Shown here: piece by piece, positions 29,417-37,267 of the stretch
How positions within the stretch are numbered: the first letter of the stretch is position 1
How the letters are laid out: the number at the start of each line of letters is the position of its first letter
The notes under the pieces: model-generated
Database searches by the model: none
What the model saw: the letters and a program-made list of their open reading frames with translations, nothing else
What the model was told of the DNA's origin: nothing
Made by a program: the position numbers and the translations under genes
Assembly: GCF_900106535.1 (NCBI RefSeq)
Contig: NZ_FNOH01000002.1
Span: forward strand, 62,001-126,000
Length of the DNA: 64,000 bases
Direction: 5' to 3'
Source of the DNA: Myxococcus xanthus
Lineage (GTDB): Bacteria > Myxococcota > Myxococcia > Myxococcales > Myxococcaceae

Positions 29417-30481
29417 GTGGTCCGCTCCTTTGCGCCGCTCCTGCTCGTCCTCGCCATGCTCGCCGCCGGCCGTGCGCCCGCGGCCGAGTGGGAAGGGGCA
29501 CTGAGGGGAACCGGCCGCCTGCTGCTGGACACCAACGCGCCCCGGGACTTCTCCGACCAGCTCACCCCCAGCCCGGAGCGGGACTTCGCCCTCAGCCTGT
29601 TGGGCTCCGCCGAGGGGCGCGGCTCCTTCGAACAGGCCCAACTGGTGGGCCGCTACGAGTTGGGCACGCGCGTGTACCTCCTGTACCAGGACGAGAACAC
29701 GCTGGTGCAGTCAGGCGCGGTGGAGGCGTCACACACGCTGGGCACGGCGCTGGGAATCGGCCTGGAGGGCCATGCGAAGGACCGGCGGGGTGGCTCGCGC
29801 TCGTACTCGGACCTGGGGACCACCGCGTTCCTGGAATACGCCCCGGACGTGCGACTGGCGCTGCGAGTGCGGGCAGGCGCCCGGCGATTCGTGTACCGGC
29901 CAGACCCCACCGCCAACTTCGGCGGCCCCGAGGTGGGTGTGCTGGGCCGCTACCGCTTCGACCGGCGGCACAGCCTGTCCGTCTTCGGTGACTGGAACTC
30001 CCGGCGCTTCGGCACCCCACCCCGGGCACGCCCGCCGGAGACGGGGGGCGGCTCGGGATTCCTCGCCGGCCGGCGTCAGGATGCAGCCCTGACGGCGGGA
30101 GCGTCGTACACCTACCGGGGCCCGCTGGCCCTGGGGCTGACGTACGCCTTCCAGGAGAGCTCCTCCAACAGCTACGGCGAGACGATTCGCCGGCACCGGG
30201 TGTCGGCCAACGCCGGCGTCCGGCTGCCCTGGCGGGTGACCCTGCTGGCGCAGGGCTCGCTGGGCATCATCCAGTATCCGGACGGCATCTACCTCTCCCC
30301 GGAAATCATCCTGGTGGAAGAGGACGAAGGGCAGAACTCGCTGTCGGTGAAGCTGGCCCGGCCGCTGACGGAGTCGCTGGACCTGGAGGTGGCCTGGGGC
30401 ATCTGGAGCACCCGTTTGCCCCGCAACTCGCTCACCTACACGCGCCAGGTCTTCAGCACCGGCTTCACCTGGCGCTACTGA
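29417..30481 (+). CDS. outer-membrane beta-barrel protein
   Basis: About 354 residues: signal peptide (ending 'GRAPAAEW'), then alternating amphipathic strands throughout ('LVGRYELGTRVYLLYQDEN', 'GVLGRYRFDRRHSLSVFGDWNSR', 'AGASYTYRGPLALGLTYAFQE') and a C-terminal strand ending in aromatic residues ('STGFTWRY'), typical of outer-membrane barrels inserted by BamA. GTG 29417 gives the best signal peptide; ATG 29360 is an alternative with a longer N-region. Function as a pore, enzyme or adhesin cannot be told. It converges with the TPR gene at 30491. Confidence 0.75.
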   Translation: MVRSFAPLLLVLAMLAAGRAPAAEWEGALRGTGRLLLDTNAPRDFSDQLTPSPERDFALSLLGSAEGRGSFEQAQLVGRYELGTRVYLLYQDENTLVQSGAVEASHTLGTALGIGLEGHAKDRRGGSRSYSDLGTTAFLEYAPDVRLALRVRAGARRFVYRPDPTANFGGPEVGVLGRYRFDRRHSLSVFGDWNSRRFGTPPRARPPETGGGSGFLAGRRQDAALTAGASYTYRGPLALGLTYAFQESSSNSYGETIRRHRVSANAGVRLPWRVTLLAQGSLGIIQYPDGIYLSPEIILVEEDEGQNSLSVKLARPLTESLDLEVAWGIWSTRLPRNSLTYTRQVFSTGFTWRY

Positions 30482-30490
30482 GGGCGCGGC

Positions 30491-30805
30491 CTACGACAGG
30501 TCGGCGATGCGCTCGTCGATTTCCTCGGCGAGCCCCGGGTGCCCCTGGGCCAGGGCGTGCTCCCGGGCCCGGCCCAGCACCTCGCGCGCCTTGTCGGACT
30601 CCCCCGCCCCGGCCCAGGCATCCCCCAGGGCCACCATGGCGGCCGCATAGGTGGGGTCCAGCCGGACGGCCGACTCCAGGGCTTGGGCGGCCTCGGGGTA
30701 CTGCCGCCGCTCCAGGTACAGCTTCCCAAGGGAGAAATGGCTCATGGGGGAGTCCGGGAAGTCCACCACCATCTTCTTGAACTGTTCCAGCCGGGCGTCG
30801 CTCAT
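30491..30805 (-). CDS. small TPR protein
   Basis: A 104-residue cytosolic protein with about two and a half TPR units ('HFSLGKLYLERRQYPEAAQALESAVRLDPTYAAAMVALGDAWAGAGESDKAREVLGRA'). ATG 30805 (MSDARLEQF) begins the repeat region. The open frame extends upstream into the divergent rsfS gene but is not credible there. It is divergently arranged with rsfS (61-bp gap), so they may share a control region. Confidence 0.8.
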   Translation of the reverse strand: MSDARLEQFKKMVVDFPDSPMSHFSLGKLYLERRQYPEAAQALESAVRLDPTYAAAMVALGDAWAGAGESDKAREVLGRAREHALAQGHPGLAEEIDERIADLS

Positions 30806-30866
30806 GGACACCAACAGATAGAGGACCGCTTCCGTGTTGCCAAGGGTGCGGTAGGGTGCGCCGCAC

Positions 30867-31436
30867 ATGGCCACGAAGAAGAAGACGACCGCGAAAAAGA
30901 CCACCACCCGGGCCCCGGCGGCCCGGAAGAAGACGGTATCGGGCAAGACGCCCGCGAAGAAGAAGGTCCCCGCAGCCAAGAAGTCGGCGGCGAAGGCCCC
31001 CGCCAAGGCGGCCGCCAAGGCCCCCGCGAAGAAGAAGAAGGCGAAGCTCCCAGTTGCCCCGCCCCAGAAGGTGGGCCCCGCGGAGAACCCGGCCGCCAAG
31101 GCGCTGGCGCACCGCATCGGCAACCTGCTGGTGGACAAGAAGGCGCAGGACGTCGTCATCCTCGACGTGCGCGGGATGACGTCCTACGCGGACTACTTCG
31201 TCATCGCCTCCGCGGAGACCGACCGTCAGGTGAGCGCCATGGCGGAGAACGTCCAGGTGCAGCTCAAGACGGGTGACGAGCCCATGCGTCCCATCGGCAC
31301 CGAGGGCTTCGAGACGGGCCAGTGGGTGCTGCTCGACTACGGCGAGGTGGTGGCGCACCTGTTCCTCACCGACCTGCGCGCGCACTACGACCTCGAGGGA
31401 CTCTGGGCCGACGCGTCTCGGGAGAAGCTGGCCTGA
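30867..31436 (+). CDS. rsfS: ribosomal silencing factor RsfS with basic N-terminal tail
   Basis: RsfS (RsfA, Iojap family) binds ribosomal protein L14 on the 50S subunit and blocks subunit joining during starvation. The RsfS domain occupies about residues 70-185 ('[51 protein letters not shown]', '[27 protein letters not shown]'). It is preceded by about 65 residues made mostly of Lys, Ala, Pro and Thr in PAKKK/KKTTA-like repeats, resembling a histone H1-like tail; this tail is absent from E. coli RsfS. It overlaps nothing and is followed after 1 bp by rlmH, the usual bacterial pair. Confidence 0.92.
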   Translation: MATKKKTTAKKTTTRAPAARKKTVSGKTPAKKKVPAAKKSAAKAPAKAAAKAPAKKKKAKLPVAPPQKVGPAENPAAKALAHRIGNLLVDKKAQDVVILDVRGMTSYADYFVIASAETDRQVSAMAENVQVQLKTGDEPMRPIGTEGFETGQWVLLDYGEVVAHLFLTDLRAHYDLEGLWADASREKLA

Positions 31437-31437
31437 G

Positions 31438-31902
31438 GTGAAGGTCCGGCTCCTCTCCATCGGCAAGGACCGCTCGGGCCTGTATGAGCCCGCGGTCCAG
31501 GAGTACGCCAAGCGCCTGGGCCACTACACCCGCTTCGAGTTGGTGGAGATGGCGGAGGCCAGCGGCAAGCGGCTCAAGCCCGGCGACGCGAAGGCCGCCG
31601 AAGCCGAGGCGATTCTCTCCAAGCGCAAGCCGCAGGACTGGCTGGTGGCCCTGGACGAGCGCGGCTCACTGCTCGACTCCGTCGAGCTGAGCCGCTACGT
31701 CGGCAAGGCGCAGACGGGCGCCAAGGACCTGCTGTTCATCATTGGCGGGGACGAAGGGCTCGACGCGCGCGTGCGGGACGCGGCGAACCTCACGCTGTCC
31801 CTGTCGAAGATGACGCTGCCTCACCGGCTGGCGCGCGTGGTGCTCATCGAACAGCTCTACCGCGCGTTCACCATCCTCAAGGGCGAGCCGTACCACAAGT
31901 AG
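31438..31902 (+). CDS. rlmH: 23S rRNA (pseudouridine1915-N3)-methyltransferase
   Basis: RlmH methylates pseudouridine 1915 in helix 69 of 23S rRNA using SAM (SPOUT fold, trefoil knot). The 154-residue protein has '[10 protein letters not shown]', 'LVALDERG', '[13 protein letters not shown]' (knot) and the C-terminal '[35 protein letters not shown]', all family marks. The start is GTG 31438, one base after the rsfS stop, so the two are coupled. Confidence 0.95.
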
Positions 31903-31965
31903 GCGGCCGGGCACGGGGCCCGGCGCCACCGTCAGGCGTGGCGCGCGGGTGCCGTCAGCCCGGGC

Positions 31966-33123
31966 ATGCGCACTGACGCCTCCTCTGAACATCTCCCCAC
32001 TTCCGCGCCGCAGGCGCCCGTGCGTGTCATCGCCTCCGCCCAGTCCTGGGTGGAAGGCGAGGCGGTGCGGCAACTCGAAGCCATGGCCCGCTTGCCAGGA
32101 ATGAAGCTGGCGGTGGGCCTCCCGGACCTGCATCCCGGCAAGGGTGCTCCGGTGGGCGCGGCCTTCACCTCCGAAGGCTTTCTCTATCCCTATCTGGTCG
32201 GCAGTGACATCGGCTGTGGCATGGGCCTGTGGAACGTGGACCTGCTGGCACGTAAAGCCAAGCCCGAGCGTTGGGCAGGCAAGTTGGACCTGGAAGGCCC
32301 GTGGACAGGTGACACGGAAGGCTTCCTCCAGGAGCACGGCGTGAAGTCCTCGGGCTACGAGGCCGCGCTGGGCACGGTGGGCGGCGGCAACCACTTCGCG
32401 GAGTTGCAGCGGGTGGACGCGGTCCATGACGCGAAGGTCTTCAGCGCCCTGGGCCTGGAGGCGGACCGCTTGCTGCTCCTGGTGCACTCCGGCTCGCGCG
32501 GCCTGGGTGAAGCGATTCTCCGGGCCCATGTGGACCGGCACGCGGCGGGCGGCCTCGCGGACGACTCATCCGAGGCGCAGACCTACCTCACGCGCCATGA
32601 CCACGCGGTGGCCTGGGGCCGGGCCAATCGGGCCCTGGTGGCGCGGCGGATGCTGGACGGCATCGGCGCGATGGGCCAGCGAGTCCTCGACGTGTGCCAC
32701 AACAGTGTCACCCCTCGGCGTGACACGGGACGGACGCAGTGGCTGCACCGCAAGGGCGCGGCGCCGTCCGACGAAGGGCCGGTGGTGATTCCCGGCAGCC
32801 GCGGCGCACTGAGCTACCTGGTGATTCCAACCGGGGAGAGCCACGCCAGCGCGCACAGCCTGGCGCACGGCGCGGGCCGCAAGTGGACACGCACGGCCGC
32901 CCGGGAACGGATGCGCGAACGCTTCACGGCGGAATCACTCACCCGCACCGCCTTCAAGAGCCACGTGGTGTGTGAGAACAAGGACCTCCTCTTCGAGGAG
33001 GCGCCGCCCGCGTACAAGCCCATCGACCGCGTGGTGACGGACCTGGTGGAAGCGGGGCTGGTCCGAGTGGTGGCCACCCTGGCGCCCGTCCTCACGTACA
33101 AGACGCGCGCCCGGCCGGAGTAG
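31966..33123 (+). CDS. RtcB-family RNA ligase paralogue
   Basis: A 385-residue protein of the RtcB fold, in the shorter subgroup often called release factor H-coupled RctB. Metal and nucleotide residues are present: 'SDIGCGMG' (Cys ligand), 'GGGNHFAEL' (Asn-His), 'HSGSRGLGE' (His), and 'AHSLAHGAGR', where the family's guanylated histidine lies. RtcB joins 2',3'-cyclic phosphate or 3'-phosphate to 5'-OH RNA ends. No prfH (release factor H) gene is beside it, although in many genomes the subgroup is paired with prfH. It is co-directional with rlmH, 63 bp downstream. Confidence 0.88.
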   Translation: MRTDASSEHLPTSAPQAPVRVIASAQSWVEGEAVRQLEAMARLPGMKLAVGLPDLHPGKGAPVGAAFTSEGFLYPYLVGSDIGCGMGLWNVDLLARKAKPERWAGKLDLEGPWTGDTEGFLQEHGVKSSGYEAALGTVGGGNHFAELQRVDAVHDAKVFSALGLEADRLLLLVHSGSRGLGEAILRAHVDRHAAGGLADDSSEAQTYLTRHDHAVAWGRANRALVARRMLDGIGAMGQRVLDVCHNSVTPRRDTGRTQWLHRKGAAPSDEGPVVIPGSRGALSYLVIPTGESHASAHSLAHGAGRKWTRTAARERMRERFTAESLTRTAFKSHVVCENKDLLFEEAPPAYKPIDRVVTDLVEAGLVRVVATLAPVLTYKTRARPE

Positions 33124-33132
33124 GGTCCCCGT

Positions 33133-33933
33133 ATGCAGCCTTTCCTCGAACCAGACTCCCCGCGAGTGCGCTCCGCCATGGAAGCCAATCAGGTGGAGCA
33201 CATGACCTATCTGGCGCGAAGCCTCCCCGGCGCCATCGTGAAGGACACTCCCGGGCTGCTGCTCGTCGACTCCGGGTTGCCCTGCAACACCTTCAACGTG
33301 GTGTGCCGGGCCCGGCTCGAGCGCCACGAAGCGGACGCGCGCATCGCCGCCGCCGTCTCCCACTTCCGTGACAAGGCCTTTCCCTTCGCATGGTGGGTGG
33401 GACCGGACGCCGCGCCCGAGGACCTGGACGCCCGCCTGTCGGCGCACGGTCTGGTGAACGCCGAGCAGGAGTTGGGCATGTCCATGGACCTCTCCCGCCT
33501 GCCAGGACTCGCGCTGCCTTCGGGGCTGTGCATCCGCCGCGCAGAGGACGAACACACCCTGACGGACTTCGCCCGCGTCGTCGCGGCGAACTGGGAGCCC
33601 GCCGACCCACACGTGCTGGACTTCTACGCGAGGACGGCGCACGTGGCGCTCGCACCCGACAGCCCCATCCGCTTCTTCGTGGGCTACCTGGACGGCGAGG
33701 CGGTCGCCGCCAGTGAGTGCCACCGGGCGTGGGGGGTCGCGGGCCTCTACTCGGTGGCCACCGTGCGGCACGCTCGGCGACGAGGCATTGGCGCGGCGCT
33801 CACGCTGGCACCCCTGCTGGATGCCCGGGAGGCGGGCTACCGGACAGCCACCCTCCAGGCGTCCGCGCAGGGCCAGGGCGTCTATTCCCGGCTGGGTTTC
33901 GTACCCCAGGGGACCTTCCGCGAGTATCAATAG
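33133..33933 (+). CDS. GNAT family N-acetyltransferase
   Basis: A 266-residue two-part GNAT. The C-terminal domain (about 125-266) carries 'LCIRRAEDEHTLTDFARV', the acetyl-CoA loop region 'VAGLYSVATVRHARRRGIGAALTLAPLLDAREAGYRTATLQAS' with RRRGIGAA as the pyrophosphate motif, and 'YSRLGFVPQGTFREYQ'. The N-terminal half resembles the non-catalytic GNAT-like half of duplicated members. Substrate unknown. It starts 10 bp after the RtcB paralogue. Confidence 0.85.
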   Translation: MQPFLEPDSPRVRSAMEANQVEHMTYLARSLPGAIVKDTPGLLLVDSGLPCNTFNVVCRARLERHEADARIAAAVSHFRDKAFPFAWWVGPDAAPEDLDARLSAHGLVNAEQELGMSMDLSRLPGLALPSGLCIRRAEDEHTLTDFARVVAANWEPADPHVLDFYARTAHVALAPDSPIRFFVGYLDGEAVAASECHRAWGVAGLYSVATVRHARRRGIGAALTLAPLLDAREAGYRTATLQASAQGQGVYSRLGFVPQGTFREYQ

Positions 33934-33989
33934 ACGCGCTCGCTTTTTGTCCTCTCCCGTCTGGCGCCTGCATGGTTAGGGTTCGGAGC

Positions 33990-35531
33990 ATGACGCCCGC
34001 GCACAAGGTCCTGCTCTGCATCCTGGATGGTTGGGGTATTCGCCAGGAGCGTGACAACAACGCCATCGTCCTGGCCGGCACGCCGCACCTCGACAAGCTG
34101 GCGAGCCCCTACCCCTTCACCGAGCTGCAGACGGCGGGTCTGGCCGTGGGCCTGCCCGAGGGGCAGATGGGCAACTCCGAGGTGGGCCACACCAACATCG
34201 GCGCCGGGCGAATCGTCTACCAGGACCTGGTGCGCATCAATCGCGCCGCGGAGTCCGGAGAGCTGGCGCAGAACCCCGTGCTTCGCGCGGCCCTCGACGG
34301 AGTGAAGGCGGACGGCAAGGCCCTGCACCTGCTGGGGCTGGTGTCGCCCGGCGGCGTCCATTCCTCCATGGACCACCTGTTCGCGCTGCTCAAGGCCGCG
34401 AAGGAACGCAACGTGGCCCATGTCTACGTGCACGCCTTCCTGGACGGGCGTGACACGCCGCCGCAGAGCGCGCTGGGCTACGTGGAGGAGCTGGAGCGCT
34501 TCCTCCATGAGACGCACACCGGCCGCATCGCCACCGTGACCGGGCGCTTCTACGCCATGGACCGCGACAAGCGCTGGGACCGGGTGCACCAGGCCTACGA
34601 GGCGCTGGTGTTCGGCCGCGGGCCCAAGGCGCCGGACGCGCTGAGCGCCATCCGTGCGTCCTACGCGGAGAAGGTCACCGACGAGTTCGTGAAGCCCACG
34701 GTGCTGGCCGCCGGTGACGGCACGCCGGTGGGCCGCATCCAGGATGGCGATGCGGTGATCTTCTTCAACTTCCGCGCAGACCGGGCGCGGGAGCTGACGC
34801 AGGCCCTGGCGTTCCCGGAGTTCAAGGAGTTCGACCGGGGCGGGCTGCGGCTGGGGCGCTACGTGTGCATGACCCAGTACGACGAGACCTTCAAGCTGCC
34901 GGCGCTCTTCGAGCCGGACCAGCCGCAGGACATCTTCCCGGAGCTGCTGTCACGCCAGGGGCTGCGCCAGTTCCGCACGGCGGAGACGGAGAAGTACGCG
35001 CACGTCACGTTCTTCTTCAACGGCGGCCGCGAGGTCGTCTACGCGGGCGAGGACCGGCACCTGGTGCCCAGCCCGCGCGACGTGAAGACGTACGACTTGA
35101 AGCCGGAGATGTCCGCCTACGAAGTCACGGCCGAGTTGGTGAAGCGGCTCGACTCCGGGAAGTACGACTTCGCGCTGGTGAACTTCGCCAACCCGGACAT
35201 GGTGGGCCACAGCGGGCGGCTGGACGCGGCGATGAAGGCGGTGAAGGCGGTGGATGAATGCCTGGGCGCGCTGGGCAAGGCGTGCGAGCGCAACGGCTGG
35301 GTGCTGGCCATCTCCGCCGACCACGGCAACTGCGAGCAGATGGTGGACCTGGAGACGGGCGAGCCCCACACCGCGCACACGCTCAACCCGGTGCCCTTCC
35401 ACCTCATCCACCCGGACTTCCGCGGGCAGAAGCTGCGCCCGGGCATCCTCGCGGACATCGCGCCCACCCTGTGCAAGGTGATGGGATTGCCGCAGTCCAA
35501 GGAGATGAACCGCCAGGGCCTGCTGCCGTGA
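33990..35531 (+). CDS. gpmI: 2,3-bisphosphoglycerate-independent phosphoglycerate mutase
   Basis: Interconverts 3- and 2-phosphoglycerate in glycolysis using two Mn ions. The 513-residue alkaline-phosphatase-fold protein has 'LLCILDGWG' (metal Asp), 'GQMGNSEVGHTNIGAGR' with the phospho-acceptor serine, 'HAFLDGRDTPPQSA', 'YAMDRDKRWDR', 'FFNFRADRARE', 'NFANPDMVGHSG' and 'ISADHGNCEQM', all GpmI marks. ATG 33990 (MTPAHKVLLC) is the usual start. It lies just upstream of comF. Confidence 0.96.
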   Translation: MTPAHKVLLCILDGWGIRQERDNNAIVLAGTPHLDKLASPYPFTELQTAGLAVGLPEGQMGNSEVGHTNIGAGRIVYQDLVRINRAAESGELAQNPVLRAALDGVKADGKALHLLGLVSPGGVHSSMDHLFALLKAAKERNVAHVYVHAFLDGRDTPPQSALGYVEELERFLHETHTGRIATVTGRFYAMDRDKRWDRVHQAYEALVFGRGPKAPDALSAIRASYAEKVTDEFVKPTVLAAGDGTPVGRIQDGDAVIFFNFRADRARELTQALAFPEFKEFDRGGLRLGRYVCMTQYDETFKLPALFEPDQPQDIFPELLSRQGLRQFRTAETEKYAHVTFFFNGGREVVYAGEDRHLVPSPRDVKTYDLKPEMSAYEVTAELVKRLDSGKYDFALVNFANPDMVGHSGRLDAAMKAVKAVDECLGALGKACERNGWVLAISADHGNCEQMVDLETGEPHTAHTLNPVPFHLIHPDFRGQKLRPGILADIAPTLCKVMGLPQSKEMNRQGLLP

Positions 35532-35550
35532 TGCGCGTGGGGCACGGCCC

Positions 35551-35829
35551 GTGCTGAAAGCCCTGCTGGACGTGCTCTATCCCCCTTCGTGCCTCGCGTG
35601 CACGAAGGTGCTGCCGGGCCCAGAGGGCTTCTTCTGCGAGACGTGCGACACCGCGGTGGAGCGGCTTCCTCCCGCGTGCTGCCGCACCTGCGCGGAGCCC
35701 GGTGCGTTTCCCGGGGAGACGTGCCCCCGATGCCGCGCCACCCCGCCGCCCTTCACTCGCGCCTGGGCGCCCTTCGCGCACGAGGGGCCCCTGGCGCGCG
35801 CCATCCACCGGTTCAAGTATGCGATGTAA
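35551..35829 (+). pseudogene. comF: comF, 5' part, truncated by prophage insertion
   Basis: The first 92 codons of a ComF-family phosphoribosyltransferase-like competence protein. The N-terminal zinc-finger part is intact ('YPPSCLACTKVLPGPEGFFCETCDTAVERLPPACCRTCAEPG...CPRC') and the family's helix 'GPLARAIHRFKY' follows, but the frame then ends in 'AM' and TAA. The family normally continues with 'ED/DRPELA' and a PRTase domain of about 130 residues, absent here. GTG 35551 is the start, 20 bp after gpmI. The remaining 3' part should lie beyond the right end of the prophage, outside the window. Confidence 0.85.
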
Positions 35830-35830
35830 A
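35812..35830. other. probable left attachment junction (attL) in comF
   Basis: ComF similarity ends at 'HRFKY' (codons up to about 35820). The DNA there reads CGGTTCAAGTATGCGATGT; the crossover core probably includes CGGTTCAAGTA, shared by host comF and phage. The exact ends cannot be set without the right junction. Confidence 0.5.
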
Positions 35831-35960
35831 GGCCCCTTGTTCCGTCGGGCGCATGTACTTTCGAAGGGTTGCAGTGCGGTAAGTGTCCGCCCGAGTTCGC
35901 CCCCGACCGCTTCTCGTTGTCATTTCGTTGTTACGGCTCCCCTCCCGCCCCGTCTGCCGG

Positions 35961-37115
35961 TCAGGACGTCGTCACGTCATCCGGGTGGCGCTTGCCGCGA
36001 CCGCGAGGCGGCGTGAGCCCCAGCGCATCCAACATCTCTTCTGCCTGAGCTGCACGCGCCCTGAGTTCCGCAGCGGCATCAGCCTTCGTGAAGGTGCCCC
36101 CAACCCAGCCCGCTAGGTCTTTGGCCAGCTCTCCGGCGGACTGGTAGCGCTCGCGAGGGGAGACCCGAAGAAGCCGGTTCAGCGTCACGCGAAGCCCCTG
36201 GGGAAGCCCCTCCGTCATCGCGTCCACGTCCGCATCCGTCAGCGTCGCGGCACGCCAAATCGCGTCCTCCACCATGGGTGACGCCCCGGCCAGCGTGGCC
36301 CGCTTGATGGCCTGAATGACTCGCCGACGACTCTTCACAGACAAAGAGCCCATGACCTCGGGCGTGAGGGCGTCCGGGTGGAAGAGCAGATTCTTTCCCG
36401 TCGCCATTTCGAGCAGCACCACCCCCAACATGAAGAGGTCCGAGCGCGCGTCTACGGGCCCGCCAAGCAGCATCTCAGGCGACGAATAGAAGTAGTCTCC
36501 TCGCGGGCCGCGAACAGAGGAAGCCACGCGCCCCGGCAAGTTGGACAGCGCGAGACCGAAGTCGCCGAGCCGAACCGTCCCGTCCCAGTCGATGAAGATG
36601 TGCGCGACGTCGATGGCTCGGTGAACGATGTTCAATGGGCGTCCGCTGGCATCCTTCGCCGTGTGCGCGTGCTCAAGAGCTGCCGCCACCTGCGAGCCTA
36701 CGAACATCACGAAGAGGGGCGAGAACCATCGACGGCACTCGACCGCGAGCGTCAGCAACTCATTCAGGGAGTTCCCGGATGGATGCTCAGCGCTGACGTA
36801 CCAGTAGCCCTCTACCTTGTGGAGCCCGTGAACCTTGAGGATTGCCGGGTGCGCGAGGGAGGTGGCAAGACGAACCTGCTCATCAAGCTTTGCTCGTGCC
36901 CGCCGAACCCGCCCCCCCTCCTTCACCGATGGCGCAGGGACCGCCTTCAGCAGCACCTTTCCCCGAGGCTCCCCCGAGGAGTTTCGAAGCCGCGCCACGA
37001 AGAGGGACATCCCATGGTGCGTCGGCCCCAAGTCCTCGCGGAACTCGTAGCCGACGCCATCCGCCGAGAAGAGAATCGCCCCTGGCGGGATCTTGAACTC
37101 GATTGCTTGCGACAT
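35961..37115 (-). CDS. protein-kinase-fold protein, predicted pseudokinase
   Basis: A 384-residue Ser/Thr-kinase-fold protein with altered catalytic residues. The ATP-lysine candidate (Lys57, 'VLLKAVP') and DFG (Asp185) remain, but the catalytic loop reads H-R-A-I-D-V-A-H (165-172) instead of HRDxKPxN: the catalytic base Asp is Ala167, Lys is Asp169, and the Mg-binding Asn is His172. The glycine loop is also poor ('LGPTHHGMS'). It should bind but not phosphorylate. Residues 340-384 are helical with a basic end ('RGRGKRHP'). ATG 37115 follows GAGGGG. It lies 150 bp downstream of an apparently active kinase on the same strand, suggesting a kinase/pseudokinase pair. Confidence 0.8.
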   Translation of the reverse strand: MSQAIEFKIPPGAILFSADGVGYEFREDLGPTHHGMSLFVARLRNSSGEPRGKVLLKAVPAPSVKEGGRVRRARAKLDEQVRLATSLAHPAILKVHGLHKVEGYWYVSAEHPSGNSLNELLTLAVECRRWFSPLFVMFVGSQVAAALEHAHTAKDASGRPLNIVHRAIDVAHIFIDWDGTVRLGDFGLALSNLPGRVASSVRGPRGDYFYSSPEMLLGGPVDARSDLFMLGVVLLEMATGKNLLFHPDALTPEVMGSLSVKSRRRVIQAIKRATLAGASPMVEDAIWRAATLTDADVDAMTEGLPQGLRVTLNRLLRVSPRERYQSAGELAKDLAGWVGGTFTKADAAAELRARAAQAEEMLDALGLTPPRGRGKRHPDDVTTS

Positions 37116-37267
37116 GCCGTTTCCCCTCGTGCGCAGACTCGCGACCAACGCGGCAAAGGAAGCTACCTGCCGCATCCAGCCGAGGGAACGCCTTCACAGG
37201 TCACCAGGACAAAACGGCTTGGTCGGCCCAATTTCGGCCTCCTACCTATTACGTCCTGTCCGGGATC

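Noticed and set aside
35812-35830. tRNA gene fragment at the comF junction
   Set aside because: Only a T-loop-like heptamer is present; no acceptor, D or anticodon arms, and the bases are in the comF reading frame.
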